Assembly: GCA_030847615.1 (NCBI GenBank) | Contig: JAUMIR010000001.1 | Span: 261,143,187 to 261,207,186 of the forward strand | Direction: 5' to 3' | Length of the DNA: 64,000 nucleotides | From: Gambelia wislizenii | Lineage: Eukaryota > Chordata > Lepidosauria > Squamata > Crotaphytidae | Shown: positions 43,057 through 54,093 of the stretch, in pieces | How the letters are laid out: each line of letters starts with the position of its first letter | Position numbering within the stretch: the first letter of the stretch is position 1 | Translations under genes and position numbers: made by a program | The notes under the pieces: generated by a model | Databases searched by the model: none | Told to the model about the DNA's origin: nothing | Seen by the model: only the letters and a program-made list of their open reading frames with translations

Positions 43057-44036
43057 AGAATCATAGAGTTGGAAGGGGACCCATAGGTCATTGAGTCCAA
43101 ATCTCCCCATCTCATTCAGTGCAAGGTTTTCAGCTACTGTATAGCATCCCCAGCAGGTCACTGTCCAGTGTCTTCTTGAAGATGTCCAGAGAAGGAGACC
43201 CCACCATCTCTCTAGACAATTGCTCCCATTGCTGAACCACTCTTACTGTCAAGAAGTTTCTGCTGATGTTCAATCAAAACCTACCCTCCTGTAACTTAAA
43301 ACCATTAGACCTGGTTCAACCCCCTGGGGCAGCAGAGAACAAACTTTCACCCTCCTTTCTGTGACAGCCCTTTAGATATTTAATGAAGGCAGTCATGTCA
43401 CCCTTCAGTCTTCTTTTCACCAAGCTGAACATGCCTAACCTTTCCTCATTTGGCCAACCTTTCCTCATAGGGAGCCCTGATGGCGCAGTGGTTAAATGCC
43501 AGTACTGCAGTCACAATGTTGTGATTTCGGTCCTACAGTGCTCCAAGGTTCACTCAGCCTTCCACCCTTTCATAGGTCAGTAAAATTAGTACCCGGCTTG
43601 TGGGGGCAATTAACTAATACACATTGGAAACAGCTTAGTGCCTAGCTTGCTATAATGCAGTGTAGATGTGTAAAGTGCTATTGCTTAACAATTTGTAAGC
43701 CACTCTGGGAGCCTTTGTGGCTGAAGAGTAGGATACAAATACCTAAATAAATAAATATGTTTTGTTCTCTATACCTCTTGTCCTTGTTGCCCTTCTTTGA
43801 AGCTGCTCCAATGTGTATATATCCTTCTTACAGTGAGGCACCCAGAACTGAATACAGTACTAGAGAAGAGATCTGACCTGCTCAGAAGTGATACTATTAC
43901 TTCCCTTGACTTGGAAACTATGCTTCTATTAATGCAGGCTAAAATAACACTGGCCTTCTTTGCTGCAGCATCACACTGCTGGTTCATGGTCAGCAACAAC
44001 CATCAACAATAATCCTAAGGTCCTTTTCACATCTGA
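43057..44036 (-). mobile_element. CR1 3' end, antisense, split by a SINE
   Basis: Starts with the antisense terminus ATAGAATCATAGAGTTGGAAGG and continues through conserved CR1 3' sequence (TGTCACCCTTCAGTCTTCTTTTCACCAAGCTGAACATG, approximate, then CACCCAGAACTGAATACAGTAC). On the minus strand the translation contains CR1-like LFSLVK-type and EECTVFSSG-type pieces. It is interrupted at 43470-43756 by the Sauria-type SINE, and resumes at 43757. Confidence 0.85.
43470..43756 (+). mobile_element. Sauria-type tRNA SINE, full length
   Basis: Head GGGAGCCCTGATGGCGCAGTGGTTAAATGCC has a pol III A-box (TGGCGCAGTGG), and TGTGATTTCGGTCCTACAGTG stands where the B-box should be, but it is decayed. The body has GGTCAGTAAAATTAGTACCCGGCTTG, GGGGGCAATTA and GTGCTATTGCTTAACAATTTGTAAGCCACTCT, and the tail ATACAAATACCTAAATAAATAAAT. 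This layout, with a Bov-B-like 3' end, is that of squamate Sauria SINEs. It sits inside a CR1. Confidence 0.85.
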
Positions 44037-44254
44037 GGAGTAGAAGAAAAATCCAACCAGAAACAAATGTTAAGGAAAAAAAATTTTTTTAAGCCACAAA
44101 CAGTCTGGTGCAGTCTTGAGAACTAGACTAGCAGCAAATTTAGAGGTAATCTGAAAAGACTGAGCACATGTGATGATGCCATACCCCTCCCTCCTATCAT
44201 AAAGATGGCAGAAATAGATTGAGTTCTTGTAGGTCTAACAGCAGGGATGCAAAT

Positions 44255-44385
44255 CATGTAGATCTCTAAATGTTTTGGACTGCAGCTTCCAGCATTCTTT
44301 GCCATTGCTGTGCTGGCTAACGCTGCTCAGACTTACAGTCCAACAATGTCTGGAAGGCAACATGATTCCCACCCCTGGTTTGCAG
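44255..44385. mobile_element. Palindromic MITE (hAT-related?)
   Basis: AAATGTTTTGGACTGCAGCTTCCAGCAT on one side, and AGACTTACAGTCCAACAATGTCTGGAAGG on the other, are inverse arms around GCTGGCTAACGCTGC. Similar sequence at 28985 and 52325. Confidence 0.55.
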
Positions 44386-45000
44386 TATACATAGGAATTG
44401 TTCTTCTCTAATTCTGTTAACTGCCTTACATACAAATCTTCATAATGTACAGTTTCTGGCAATTTTGACTAAGTAAAATACTCTTCTTCTTCTTCTTCTT
44501 TTTCTTCTTCTTTAAATCCCTCCCCTTATTCCAATAGAGAAAACATGTCCACAGAGGTCTCCTGCCACCCCGTGTTCCCTAAAGTTTACAGGTTTTACAC
44601 TTGAAAAATTGGAAATTTGTCTTTGGAGGGGGGGAGTTTTTTTTAAAAAACACACCCTTTCCCAATTTTTCCAGTTTGTTTCCAGGTCTTCCCATCTCTA
44701 GGACTGTTTGGCATTAATTGATCCATAAGTTGCTCTGTGAGTCTTTTTTTTGGCTGAAAAGAAGATTAAATATGCTGTAAATAAATAGATGACCACACAG
44801 ATGCTTTTTGGGAGATCTTCCTCACAGTTCTGAGATTTTGCACTTGAGAAGGCAAGTATTGCTGGTCTTTGGGTATGTGTGTGAGAGCCTTTCAAGCATT
44901 TTTGTATGATTCAGTTCAGCTAGGACTCCTATATATGAATTGCGAGTGACATACAACAGTAATTCAGGAAGAAAGAGTATCCATTTTAAAGATGCTTCCT
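44386..45000. repeat. (CTT)n microsatellite and unassigned DNA
   Basis: A CTT tract lies at 44482-44512. No gene is seen in the remainder. Confidence 0.6.
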
Positions 45001-45016
45001 GCCACAAGGGGGCAAT
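45001..45016 (+). promoter_or_regulatory. CTCF-like core site
   Basis: GCCACAAGGGGGCAAT contains CCACNAGGGGGC, the centre of the vertebrate CTCF consensus. It lies in DNA with no recognisable repeat. A single match of this length can occur by chance. Confidence 0.35.
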
Positions 45017-45690
45017 TTGACCTCAGACATTCTGCTTTCCAAACGTCCTCATCCATGAAACCTCATCACTGTCAAACTCCAAAAAATGCAGGCAGACGAA
45101 AAGCAAATCTCAGAATGGTAAAATATATATGGGGGGGGGGAATCAGATGCCTACCTAACATTAGCTAGGAGCCTCCCGATATGCCTGTGTGTTGGAAAGA
45201 CTTGACAAAGTTGACTGACAGTGAGGAAATGTAACAAGTGAAGGGTGAAGGTGGGAGTGAGAGAAGCTGACAGGAAAATGGAATGGTTTGTGAGGATGCA
45301 GAGTCTGGGCAAAGAGCATGGTTGCTGCCGAAACTATAGCCTGCTTAGATTCATGCTCTTTTAGCAGCCTTTAATGAGGTGCTTCAGAAATCCCTTGGGG
45401 GATTATTATGGTTTTGTTTTTCTGTCATCCCTGCCAATGTGAGAGAAGAGATAGATCATCTTTGTGAAAGCTGCTGGGTATGAATGAGAGGAGCAAAAGA
45501 TTTTAAACAAAAGTCAGAAATCTTGAGTACATCAAGGCATTTTACAGCACACACATGCATACACAGAGAGACCCACAAAGCCTTAGACTTCATGTTGGTT
45601 TTGCTCAGTAGGGAAGAAAGAACAGGCCTGCTCATTTTTACTCCATTTTGAACTTCTTTACAAGAGCTCCTTTGTCATTTTCAAGATTTA
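45017..45690. other. Unassigned, repeat-poor DNA
   Basis: No repeat was recognised over 670 bp, apart from a G run at 45132. The 45300-45530 part (GGTTGCTGCCGAAACTATAGCC..., CTTTAATGAGGTGCTTCAG) has the look of a conserved non-coding block, but this is only an impression. Confidence 0.3.
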
Positions 45691-46276
45691 GGACTTTATC
45701 AGACCATGTCCCATAATGTTCTTTTGCCAGCATAAATTGTAGGGTTTTTATGCCAGCAAAAGAACCCACCCTACCCTATTTACCTTTTCCAGTGTCAATG
45801 AGGCTTCCGTGGCAGTAATGGAGCACAAATGGAGCTCCATTTACTTTCAGGGTTGAAATCTCACCGATTCTTGTGATAAGATGCTAGCACGGAAAATTCA
45901 AAAACAAACAAACAAAAACAAAAACAAAATAAACACATAAAATGTTCAGAAAAGCATAGAAACACACTTTAAAAGTCCCAAGTACATGGGGGGGTCATAA
46001 AAAGAGCATCCCCTACCTGGCTGTCACGATCTCACCCAGAAGTATTTGCCCATTGATGCTGCATTCAAATGAGCACAATGGCACAAGGATTCAAATGCTG
46101 GCAATGCCAGCAGAAAAGTAGAATGGAGGATCTATTGACAACTTGGGCTGTCAATAAAAAAGTACACCTCATTTACAGTACGTGATTGTGAAAGAACAAT
46201 GTCATCTGGTATGCGTGCTCTTTCGCGGTCAGTAGGCATTCTTATGACACCATATTTGCCTGGTCTGATAAAGTCC
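45691..46276. mobile_element. Harbinger-like MITE, GGACTTTATCAGA family, copy 2
   Basis: A 586-bp element starting GGACTTTATCAGACCATG and ending TGGTCTGATAAAGTCC. The flanks are TTA (45688-45690) and TAA (46277-46279), both fitting TWA, so one base may have changed. It has the same internal landmarks as 27468 and 54094 (CTTTTGCCAGCATA hairpin, AACACACTTTAAAAGTCCCAAG, AAAAAGAGCATCCCCTACCTGG). Confidence 0.85.
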
Positions 46277-46910
46277 TAAGTAAGGAACAGCATATGTAGA
46301 TGCATTTCATTAGGACTGGGCCCCCCCCTCACATGAAGCCTGGCCTAACTGTATGGAATCTAGTCTTCCAGTCTAAAAGATGGAAGCTGTGATCATTTGG
46401 ACAGCTCAGTTTCAGATGGCATTCTCAGGATGCTGTTGACTGAGGAGAGAAAGCAACAGCATGGGATGATTTTTGTGATCTCACTTCCAGCAGAACCAGA
46501 TTTCAGCCAACCTGTGTGGAGACAGACATGTAACAGGCTTCCTGGGCTCTTTTAGTAACCTGTCACAAAGTCAATGAAGTGTACTGAAGAGAGTTTTGTT
46601 GGTGTGCCCAAAGCACGGTAGCAGTTATAATCTGCTAGAACAGGAAGAAATGATGTGCAAGTGAGGAACCCCTGAAAATCAAATGGCTAAGTACTGGGTG
46701 TTGTCTACAGGTAATATTTTACTTCCAGCATTTAGTTATTTAAATATTCATATCCTTCACTATATCCTGGTAGCTCATGGTGCCATATAAATCAATTTAA
46801 ACAGTTGAAAAAAAATGGAATTCAAAACTATGCAAATAATTGTAAGAGACTAAACAAATGTCAAACAATTAAATGAGTTAAAACACATTAAAACAGTTTA
46901 AAAGCATTGT
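46277..46910. other. Unassigned DNA with an antisense LINE-like tail
   Basis: 46728-46905 is rich in AAATGAGTTAAAACACATTAAAACAG-type words, which suggest an antisense LINE 3' UTR. No gene is seen. Confidence 0.4.
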
Positions 46911-47240
46911 GGGATTATCTAGACAGTGAAAATACTCCTCATAGAATTTGAGAATACCTTTTGTTCCAATGGGGATCCACAGGAGAGTAGCGATATTCAG
47001 AAGGAGGTGAGACTCCAAAAACTACCCGGGAAAAGCCTTTATGGCTTTCCCCAGATATTTTAAAATAATGTGTGGGAATGTTCATTAGCGCTCATTAGGA
47101 AAACCAATTCGCATTGCTGAGCATTCTCAGAGTGGAACTAGAAAGTGGATTGGTAGGACATGTGCAAGGACGGGATGCAAGGAAGTGGATGGAAGCACCA
47201 TTTTGAATTTTTGCCTTAGAGATCACCTTACCTGCACATA
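46911..47240 (+). mobile_element. Harbinger-like MITE end (TTGTCTAAA family)
   Basis: It starts GGGATTATCTAGACAGTGAAAATACTCCTCATAGAATTTG, closely matching the left ends at 37029 and 55666, and continues through ATTCAGAAGGAGG. The right end is not recognisable. Confidence 0.55.
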
Positions 47241-47510
47241 AGCCCCAAATCACTTTTTAAAGCAGAAGGTCACACTTGCGCACCTTTGCTTTAATGTTAA
47301 AAGAAATACTGTGCAGTGGCGGCAACTTGTGGAGAATAATAGCACACTAATTTACTCAGCTACCACCTTAATTTGTGCACGTTTGCACTTCAAATGCAAG
47401 AGCTTCGCATACTATTGTTTTTGCCAAAAGAACATGAAGACAAATGAATGCTGCTGCAAATTTGCAATAATGCACTGGAGACAGCATTATATCCTCTTGT
47501 CTATACAAGC

Positions 47511-48096
47511 ACTGTGTGTGTATGTCACCTAAGTCACCTGCTGACTTAGGGCAACCCCAGGGTTTACTTAGTCAAGGAATCCTCAGAGGTGGTTTTTTCA
47601 GAAGAAAGAACTGGAAAAACCACCTCTGAGGACATTCTCTGGAGTACCACCCAGTTTGTAGAATCCCCTCCCCTGGAGATCCAATTGGTGCTAATTGGCT
47701 TCATTTCAGTATTATAACCTAACTGTGGTCTCCCTCCCTCCAACAAGGCACCAGATCCTATCTGATTTGGAAGCCAAGTAGGGTCAGCCCTGGTTAGTAC
47801 TTGGATGGGAACTGTCAATGAATACCAGGTGCTGAAATATATTTCAGAAGAAAGAACTGGAAAAACCACCTCTGAGGATTCCTTGACTAAGAAAACCCAA
47901 TGAAATTCCTGGGGCCTACAGCACCTGATATTCATTGACAGTTCCCCCATCCAAGTACTAACCAGGGCTGACCCTGATTCTGGTGCCTTGTTGGAGGGAG
48001 GGAGACCACAGTTAGGCTATAATACTAAAATGAAGCCAATTAGCACCAATTGGGTCTCCAGGGGAGGGGATTCTACAAACTGGGTGCTACTTCAGT
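47511..48096. mobile_element. 5S-rRNA-derived SINE, inverted duplication
   Basis: At 47752-47834 the + strand is 5S-like: GGAAGCCAAGTAGGGTC (internal A-box) at 47769-47785 and GGTTAGTACTTGGATGGGA (C-box) at 47792-47810, then ACCAGGTGCTG. The tail reads TTTCAGAAGAAAGAACTGG, AAAACCACCTCTGAGGATTCC and TGACTAAGAAAACCC. Arms 47642-47834 and 47919-48095 are near-perfect inverse copies with an 84-bp spacer. At 47515-47600 a third, antisense tail piece joins a sense one to make a tight hairpin at 47577-47633. The SINE type is known in squamates; the arrangement is not typical. Confidence 0.8.
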
Positions 48097-48242
48097 TAAT
48101 GGCCTCTCCCATGGCCCCCAACACTATGTTACTTCCAGAAGTGGAAGACAGAGGATGAGTGGGGAGTCAAACACTGTTTTACATACTCTGACAGCCCCCA
48201 TGTTAGAATATTGCATAATTTGCAGTATTTAATAATTTGGCT
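48097..48242. other. Unassigned DNA
   Basis: A short stretch between the 5S SINE and the LTR, without recognisable features. Confidence 0.4.
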
Positions 48243-49113
48243 TGATGTGGCCTTCCATGTGGTTAGCAGGCAAACCAGGAACCCCCAGATACCAAGGCCG
48301 GAGTCACATATAACGTAGGGAGGTGCCTTTGGAAATTCTCCAAACAGTTAATACCCAGATCAGAGTTACCACCTGGAGATGAATCATCCACTAATCCACT
48401 CAATGATAGCAGATTCCTCAATGTTTGCAAAATGGGGTTTTCCTCTTCCCTCCCCCCCCCAACAATAGAACTTGCCTGCTCTTATTCAATTTCAAATATA
48501 TCACCCATTAATGATTGTTAACTGTTCTGGATAACCCTTTGTTTAGTCCTGGGAAACTTCAAGAATGTTGTATTTCACTCTAAATCTCATCCCTTCGGGT
48601 TTTTTTTTTAAAATCACATATAAATATCCCCCTAAAACACCACCCAAATGGACACAGATCCTCTTCATCTCAACTGCACATTAAAGTGTGTAGCCACAGG
48701 TGCCTGAATCTCCTGCTATATGATTCCATGTCAGTTTGTTTTACCACTCTACCTTCCAGACCTCCCCTCTGCCAATTTACTTCACAATCTCAGCTCTACA
48801 GGATCAGTATAGTATACATCACAATCCTCTCACTCTGTTCTCTATCCAAATACTTCCTGCTATCTTTGATAGCCTTGTGTGATTGCTTGAAGCCTGAGTG
48901 TTTGCATGAATGCTGTTAATATTAATTTCTAATAAAGATCATTTAATTGTACGTTTTGGCTTAGAGTCTCCTCAGTTACTACTGCTTTACATAGTTCAAA
49001 AGATCCTGCCATTACTGGGCCTCTTGCTGCCATTTTGAACTAATTAAATATTCCCCACGTTAAGATTCAGACACTAGTGGGATCCTCACAGACCCCATGC
49101 AATTCAGGTAACA
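48243..49113 (+). mobile_element. Divergent solo LTR of the 903-bp family
   Basis: Shared features with the LTRs at 22469 and 41033 are TATAAATATCCCCC (48619), AATAAA (48931), the block GATAGCCTTGTGTGATTGCTTG, CTCCTCAGTTACTACTGCTTTACATAG followed by AAAAGATCCTG, TAATTAAATATTCCCCA and the end CAGGTAACA. The 5' end is placed at TGATGTGGCC by comparison and is uncertain. No convincing target-site duplication (GGCT and GCTG). It is older or from a sister family. Confidence 0.65.
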
Positions 49114-49168
49114 GCTGGTCTCCAGAGTTGTAGTCCAATGTTCAAACCACTGCACCATGCTGGCTCTC
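49114..49168 (-). mobile_element. MIR/CORE-SINE head, antisense fragment
   Basis: GGTCTCCAGAGTTGTAGTCC then AATGTTCAAACCACTGCACCATGCTGGCTCT is the tRNA-like head of the SINE at 32034-32262. It directly follows the LTR end. Confidence 0.8.
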
Positions 49169-50712
49169 ATAAGTCTGAGATATGTTCCTTATAAGAAGAT
49201 AATATGCAGAGACTATACACAGAAGAAATGTGTATAGGCTGTGTCACGTCTATGACAGCTAATGTGCCTAGAGTGAAAGTATCAATTTGTGAGCTACCAC
49301 AAGGAGCATGTAACTGCATAAGCTATTTGTTTTCCTTAATCAATATACAAAAGATTATAAAGCTGCATTTTATTCCCCTGTAATATAAATTTCCTGAAGG
49401 TACCAAGCTTAGGGAGAGTGCTGAAGTTGTTCTGCCTACTAGATCAGAGTGCTACTGAAAATGGTGGTCCATAGCCCAGTACCAGGCCAAGAACTATTTG
49501 GCTCCCAGTTTGTAGCAAGTTTCCAGGAGAGAAAGAAACAATTGTTGTCAATGGGCACAAAAACTGTGCCACTCATGGCACATTGGGGGAAAATCCCTGA
49601 GGGACACTCCACATCGGGTAGTTTAAGAAGCACTATACTAGACACCACTGTTGATTGTAGCCTTGGGGACTCAGGCAACTGAAAAGGTAAACTCTAACAA
49701 ACTTGACCAGATACAGGCTGACAAGCAAGCATAAGGCAAAGAACTTTTGGTCCCTCAGCAAAGAAATTGGGTTGGAGAAGCCACACTTGCTTCAACACCA
49801 ATTTAAAATTAATTTGTTAAAAAGGTTCCCTTTGAACCTGAATGCTCTGAAATTAGATTTTAAAGCTTAAAAAGGAATAACTTAATATCCACACCTTTCT
49901 TATTCTCTGTGTAAGCAAGTCACCAAGTTTAAGTGGAGTGTATAAGAAAATGAATTCAAAAGAAATTGATTGACACTTACAGTCTTTTACTAAAACAAAA
50001 ACATCTGGAGGGGGAAACATTGGGTTCCAGCAACAAAATGTTGTAACACGCTCTTATATTTTGTTCTGTCAGCCATGCCCCATTCTGGGATGCACCATGT
50101 CATTCTCCCTTCCTGTTGGTTTCCCATTTTTGTGTGACAATAATCAATCAACTATCTGTAACCATTGAACTATCTTAGGTCTTTTGGGCTTCACACTCCC
50201 CACCCCACAGTAGTCCCCCCATGTCTTTTTGTACTTCTGCAAGTTTTGGGATTCCCTCAAGTCAAATGATGTCCCTTTCTTGTGTGAGGCTGATGTCACT
50301 TTGGGTACAAAAGCAACAACATTCGCACCTGAATATCTGAACTGGAGGGAATGGTTAACACTGTAAGATAACTATGATTTTGACCTCTGGCATATATCTC
50401 CCCTGTTTCTGAACAAAATTGGAAGCATGGGGCAAGGGATAAGACTTTGACTATTATTGTATTTAGGAGAGAAATAAGGAAGAGAATTAGGTTAATGAGA
50501 TTTTATCCATGAAACTCTAAAGAGCTGAGAGGCATGAACAAATGACATCTAATGTACCAGGGACAGAGCCACTTAGGAATGGAGCATTTTCCTAACTGAA
50601 TCATGCAACCTCTATATTGTGTGCATTTGTGGGTAATGTGAGGTCATGATGCATAAATTATAAAACACTGTTTCTTTATGGGCCATGGATTTTAAAAAGG
50701 TCAAGATGCATC
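49169..50712. other. Unassigned non-coding DNA
   Basis: No gene or repeat was recognised. Two overlapping open frames at 49439-49682 have no family features. Confidence 0.45.
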
Positions 50713-50715
50713 TAA

Positions 50716-50870
50716 GGACTTTATCAGACCACCACCTAAAGACATTCTTTTGCTGGCATAAAAAAATGCCATTCTTATGCCGGCAAAAGAACATCCCCCC
50801 ACTACACTTACCTTCCTCTCCTGGCAAAGGTTTTCCCAGCACTGAAGGAGGAAGTGAACTGTTAAAAAAA
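50716..50870. mobile_element. Harbinger-like MITE, GGACTTTATCAGA family, copy 4 (left end)
   Basis: TAA then GGACTTTATCAGACCACC, with a strong hairpin: TTCTTTTGCTGGCATAAAAA against TATGCCGGCAAAAGAA. The rest of the element is absent. It stops at the insertion point of a CR1. Confidence 0.7.
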
Positions 50871-50877
50871 AAAGATT

Positions 50878-51384
50878 TAAGAAACATATAAAACAGGAAG
50901 GAGATTGAGAAGCTGGGACATGTCCAGAGGAGGGAGACCAGGATGGTGGGAGGTCTGGAAGTCATGCCCTATGAGGAGCAGCTTAAGGAGCTGGGCATGT
51001 TTAGTCTGGAGAAGAGAAGGTTGAGAGGTGACATGATAGCCATGTTTAAATACTTGAAGGGATGTCATACTGAGGATGGAGCAAGCTTGTTTGCTGATGA
51101 TCCAGAGACTAGGACATGGAGCAGTGGGTTCAAACTAGAGGAAAAGAGATTCCACCTAAACATTAGAAAGAACTTCTGGAGCGTAAGAGCTATTCAGAAG
51201 TGGAATACACTGCCTCGTAGTGTGGCGGAGTCTCCTTCTTGGAGGTTTTTAAGCAGAGGCTGGATGGCTATCTGTCAGGAGTTATTTGATTCTGTATTCC
51301 TGCATGGCAGGGGGTTGGACTGGATGGCCCTTGATGTCTCTTCTAACTCTTCTAACATAAAATAGAATTTTATGATTCTAAGAA
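50878..51384 (+). mobile_element. CR1 LINE 3' end, sense
   Basis: This reads GAGAAGCTGGGACATGTCCAGAGG, CTATGAGGAGCAGCTTAAGGAGCTGGGCATGTTTAG, GAGAAGAGAAGG, GACATGATAGCC and so on to GGGGTTGGACTGGATGGCCC, ending ATGATTCTA. The + strand frame at 50943-51365 encodes the last part of the CR1 RT protein (KELGMFSLEKRRLRGDMIAM, FKYLKG, NFWSVRAIQKWNTLP). TAAGAA stands at both ends (50878, 51379), a plausible duplication. Confidence 0.85.
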
Positions 51385-52324
51385 GATATCCCTTAAAATG
51401 TTTACTACATATGGACTAATCCAATGTCAGTCTTGACTAAAATAGGCCCATCTGAAATGGTTAGAAATTGTTAGTCACAATTAATAAGTCCCATTGATTT
51501 CAATGGGCCTGTTCTAGGCAGGACAGATTAAATTAAATTGAAATCTGTTAAAGGATACTAGATAATTTCCCAGAAAATTTTCCAGTTCACAACCTTTTCA
51601 CTACATTCAGATTTGCCTCTTAGAAAGCGACATCTAAGGTAAAAACTGGGCAAAAACGAAATGAGCTCTCCAACATCTTATTGCAGAATGCACTTTCAGT
51701 AATTTTTTTCCAGAAACAATGGGATGATTAAATATGGAATTTTCTATTGGCTGTAACCAAACAAAATATGAGTAAAAATTCTGCCCTTTCAATTCAAAAC
51801 AAAGAAAGCTTTTTAGGCAGAGGCCTGGCTTGTGTTCATTAACTCCAATTAGAGCTGAACCACTCAATCAAGTGGCGAACGATGTATTAACACATAGGTA
51901 AATCCCACTGATCAATGGGTTAGGACTAACCTATAGGATTCAGGCTAGAGAGAGTGAGGGAGGAAGTTATGCAAGATTGAGTATACCGTTTGCAATTAAA
52001 GCCCCCACTGGACTTAATTTAAACCCAGAAAATCCTGTAATTGTATAAGGTTTTGGCAGAAGATCCTTGCATACCTATGTTTCAGGATGGTGCTTTCAAT
52101 CTCCTATAATGTAAATATTCACAGGATAATCATGGGGAATTTAATATAGCTCTGTTTCTTACTGTTTGAAGAGGTATGCATGTCTGCAAGCTTTATTTGA
52201 ATAGCAAGGGAGTAGGAGTTGTTATTGAGGTATTACTATATCCCTTCCAGATAGAATATGGGAATGGTAAACACTGTAATGCACCACTTGTATTAAAAGA
52301 GCAATAGCTAGCTTGTGGCTTTCC
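51385..52324. other. Unassigned non-coding DNA
   Basis: No gene or repeat was recognised. Confidence 0.45.
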
Positions 52325-52440
52325 AGATGTTGCTGGATGGCAACTCCTTTTAACTCTTACCATTGTTTTTGTTGGCTAGGGCTAATTCATCTCCATGTCC
52401 AATAATGTCTACAGTTCACAAGCTGCTCAATCTCTATTGA
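52325..52440. mobile_element. Palindromic MITE (hAT-related?), decayed
   Basis: CCAGATGTTGCTGGATGGCAACTCC, then GTTGGCTAGGGCTAAT, then TCCAATAATGTCTACAGTTCAC follow the plan of the copy at 44255. Confidence 0.5.
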
Positions 52441-53628
52441 ATGCTGGAATTACTGTGATGTGGTCACCTTCTTTTCAGGGTGAGTCTACTTGCTTACTAA
52501 CAACTTGGGCCTGATTTACACATGCAGAGCATGGCAGCATTTAGAGGAGACTTGCCTCTATGAAATGTATTGAACACAAATAAAACATAAGATGTGCACA
52601 TCATTTTTTCCATAGAATCAATACCACTATTCAGCTATTACTCATCAGGTGAAATACAGAGGATTTAGATGATGAACTTAGAGGTGTAACCCAACCTCTG
52701 GTGATAATAGTCAGTTTAACTCAACTCCCTGTCTCTGTGGTAGTTCCTTTACTCATTCTCTCCATCCTGTGTGTAATTTACAAGCATATTAACAGGTAGG
52801 GGTCAGTAATTACTCCTCCTTTGAACCTTTTGCAGGTAAGACCACAGTTATAAGGCTAGTTGCTTTCTCCTTTGACTTATTTTATCTGAGCTGGTGTGTT
52901 AATTAGATCCTGAGTTTGGCTTCCTTGACTGTGAAATATAATTCTGTTATCAGTGAAACCACATTCTGCCCTAGGTGATTTTTGCTTAAGCTTTAATCCC
53001 TCTTCCTTTTCTTTTTTGCCCCCCCTCCCCCTGAATAAAGACTATTACCTCACTAGAATAAGCCAGGGCCCTCTGCTTTAAATAGAGAGGTTTTTTTAGA
53101 AAGAGATTTTTGATATGCTAAACCTCAGGGAAGTTTGATAAAAGGCAACTTTGAGGCTTTTTATTAATTATGCTCAAAACATTAACAGGCATCCATGGGG
53201 AGGTGCTCTTAATAATCCATGCATGTAATATAGTGGAAACATTGTTTATAAAACTAAATGAATTGGAAGGTTTGTAACCCTGGAAACAAAAGGCGATATA
53301 ACCTCAGAATGCACTTGACAAACCGGCAATTAAAAGGCATACGTGAGGTAAATTCTGGTTTTATCTTTGTTTCTCAATAATGGGTTGATAGGAAAGTATG
53401 GGACTGGGGAATTCTTGTAACAGTCCTTCACTTTTTTTTCTTTTTTTTGTGGGGGAAGAAAGGAGTTTTAAATAATTCTTCTCTTTTGTAAAATAAAGCT
53501 ACAAAATATCTAATACATAGCAGAGCACAAGGAACCATGATACAGATGACAACAATGGTGATGATTATAGTACTAGGTATAAACCAAATGCAAAAAGAAT
53601 GAAGATAAAGAATAACTGAAATAGTGAA
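52441..53628. other. Unassigned, repeat-poor DNA
   Basis: No repeat was recognised, apart from C and T runs at 53019-53033 and 53430-53447. The part from 53090 to 53400 (AATTAATTATGC-like words, TAATAATCCATGCATGTAATA) could be a conserved non-coding block, but nothing shows it directly. Confidence 0.35.
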
Positions 53629-53631
53629 ATA

Positions 53632-53844
53632 CAGTTGTCCCTTCATATTTGCTGGGGTTGGGTTCCAGGACCCCCGTGGATACCAAAATCCATGAATACT
53701 CAAGTCCCATTATATGCAATGGCATAGCAAAATGGTGTCCCTTATGTAAGATGGCAAAATCAAGGTTTCCTTTTGGGATTATTGTTTTTTAAGAATATTT
53801 TCAAGCTGTGAATACTTAAATCTGTGGATACGGAGGGAAAACTG
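53632..53844. mobile_element. Tigger/pogo MITE with TA duplication
   Basis: It starts CAGTTGTCCCTTCATATTTGCTGGGG and ends GGGAAAACTG, with TA on both sides (53630-53631, 53845-53846). The interior GGATACCAAAAT, CTCAAGTCCCATTATATGCAATGGCATAG is shared with 11821-12049. 213 bp, with no transposase. Confidence 0.85.
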
Positions 53845-54093
53845 TAATTTTTTTTAAGAGAAGTCCCCCCCACCAACAAGGGTGTGTATGTTAAGGATGA
53901 AAATTATCAAGGTAGGTTAGGCAAGCCAAATTCACAATTTTATTTCATTTCATTGAAGCATATCACTGCATCCTGTTGGAAAGGAGCCACAATATCACAA
54001 AGCATGATTCCAAATCAACCTTTTTTAATCATTGGAACTCTCTTCTTCACTTTTTGGATCCTCGCTGAGGAGCACAATGTGGTGACCTTCTAA

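Noticed and set aside
47752..47834. A genuine 5S rRNA gene
   Set aside because: Only the middle and 3' parts are 5S-like, with substitutions and an altered end, and it is followed by a SINE tail and duplicated in inverted form. A SINE fits better.
47564..47950. A 128-residue protein with an internal repeat (SSEVVFPVLSSE)
   Set aside because: The repeated peptide is the translation of the duplicated SINE tail. It is not a gene.
49439..49682. Overlapping sense/antisense small genes
   Set aside because: Both frames are short, unconserved by eye and without a domain. Overlap alone is expected by chance.
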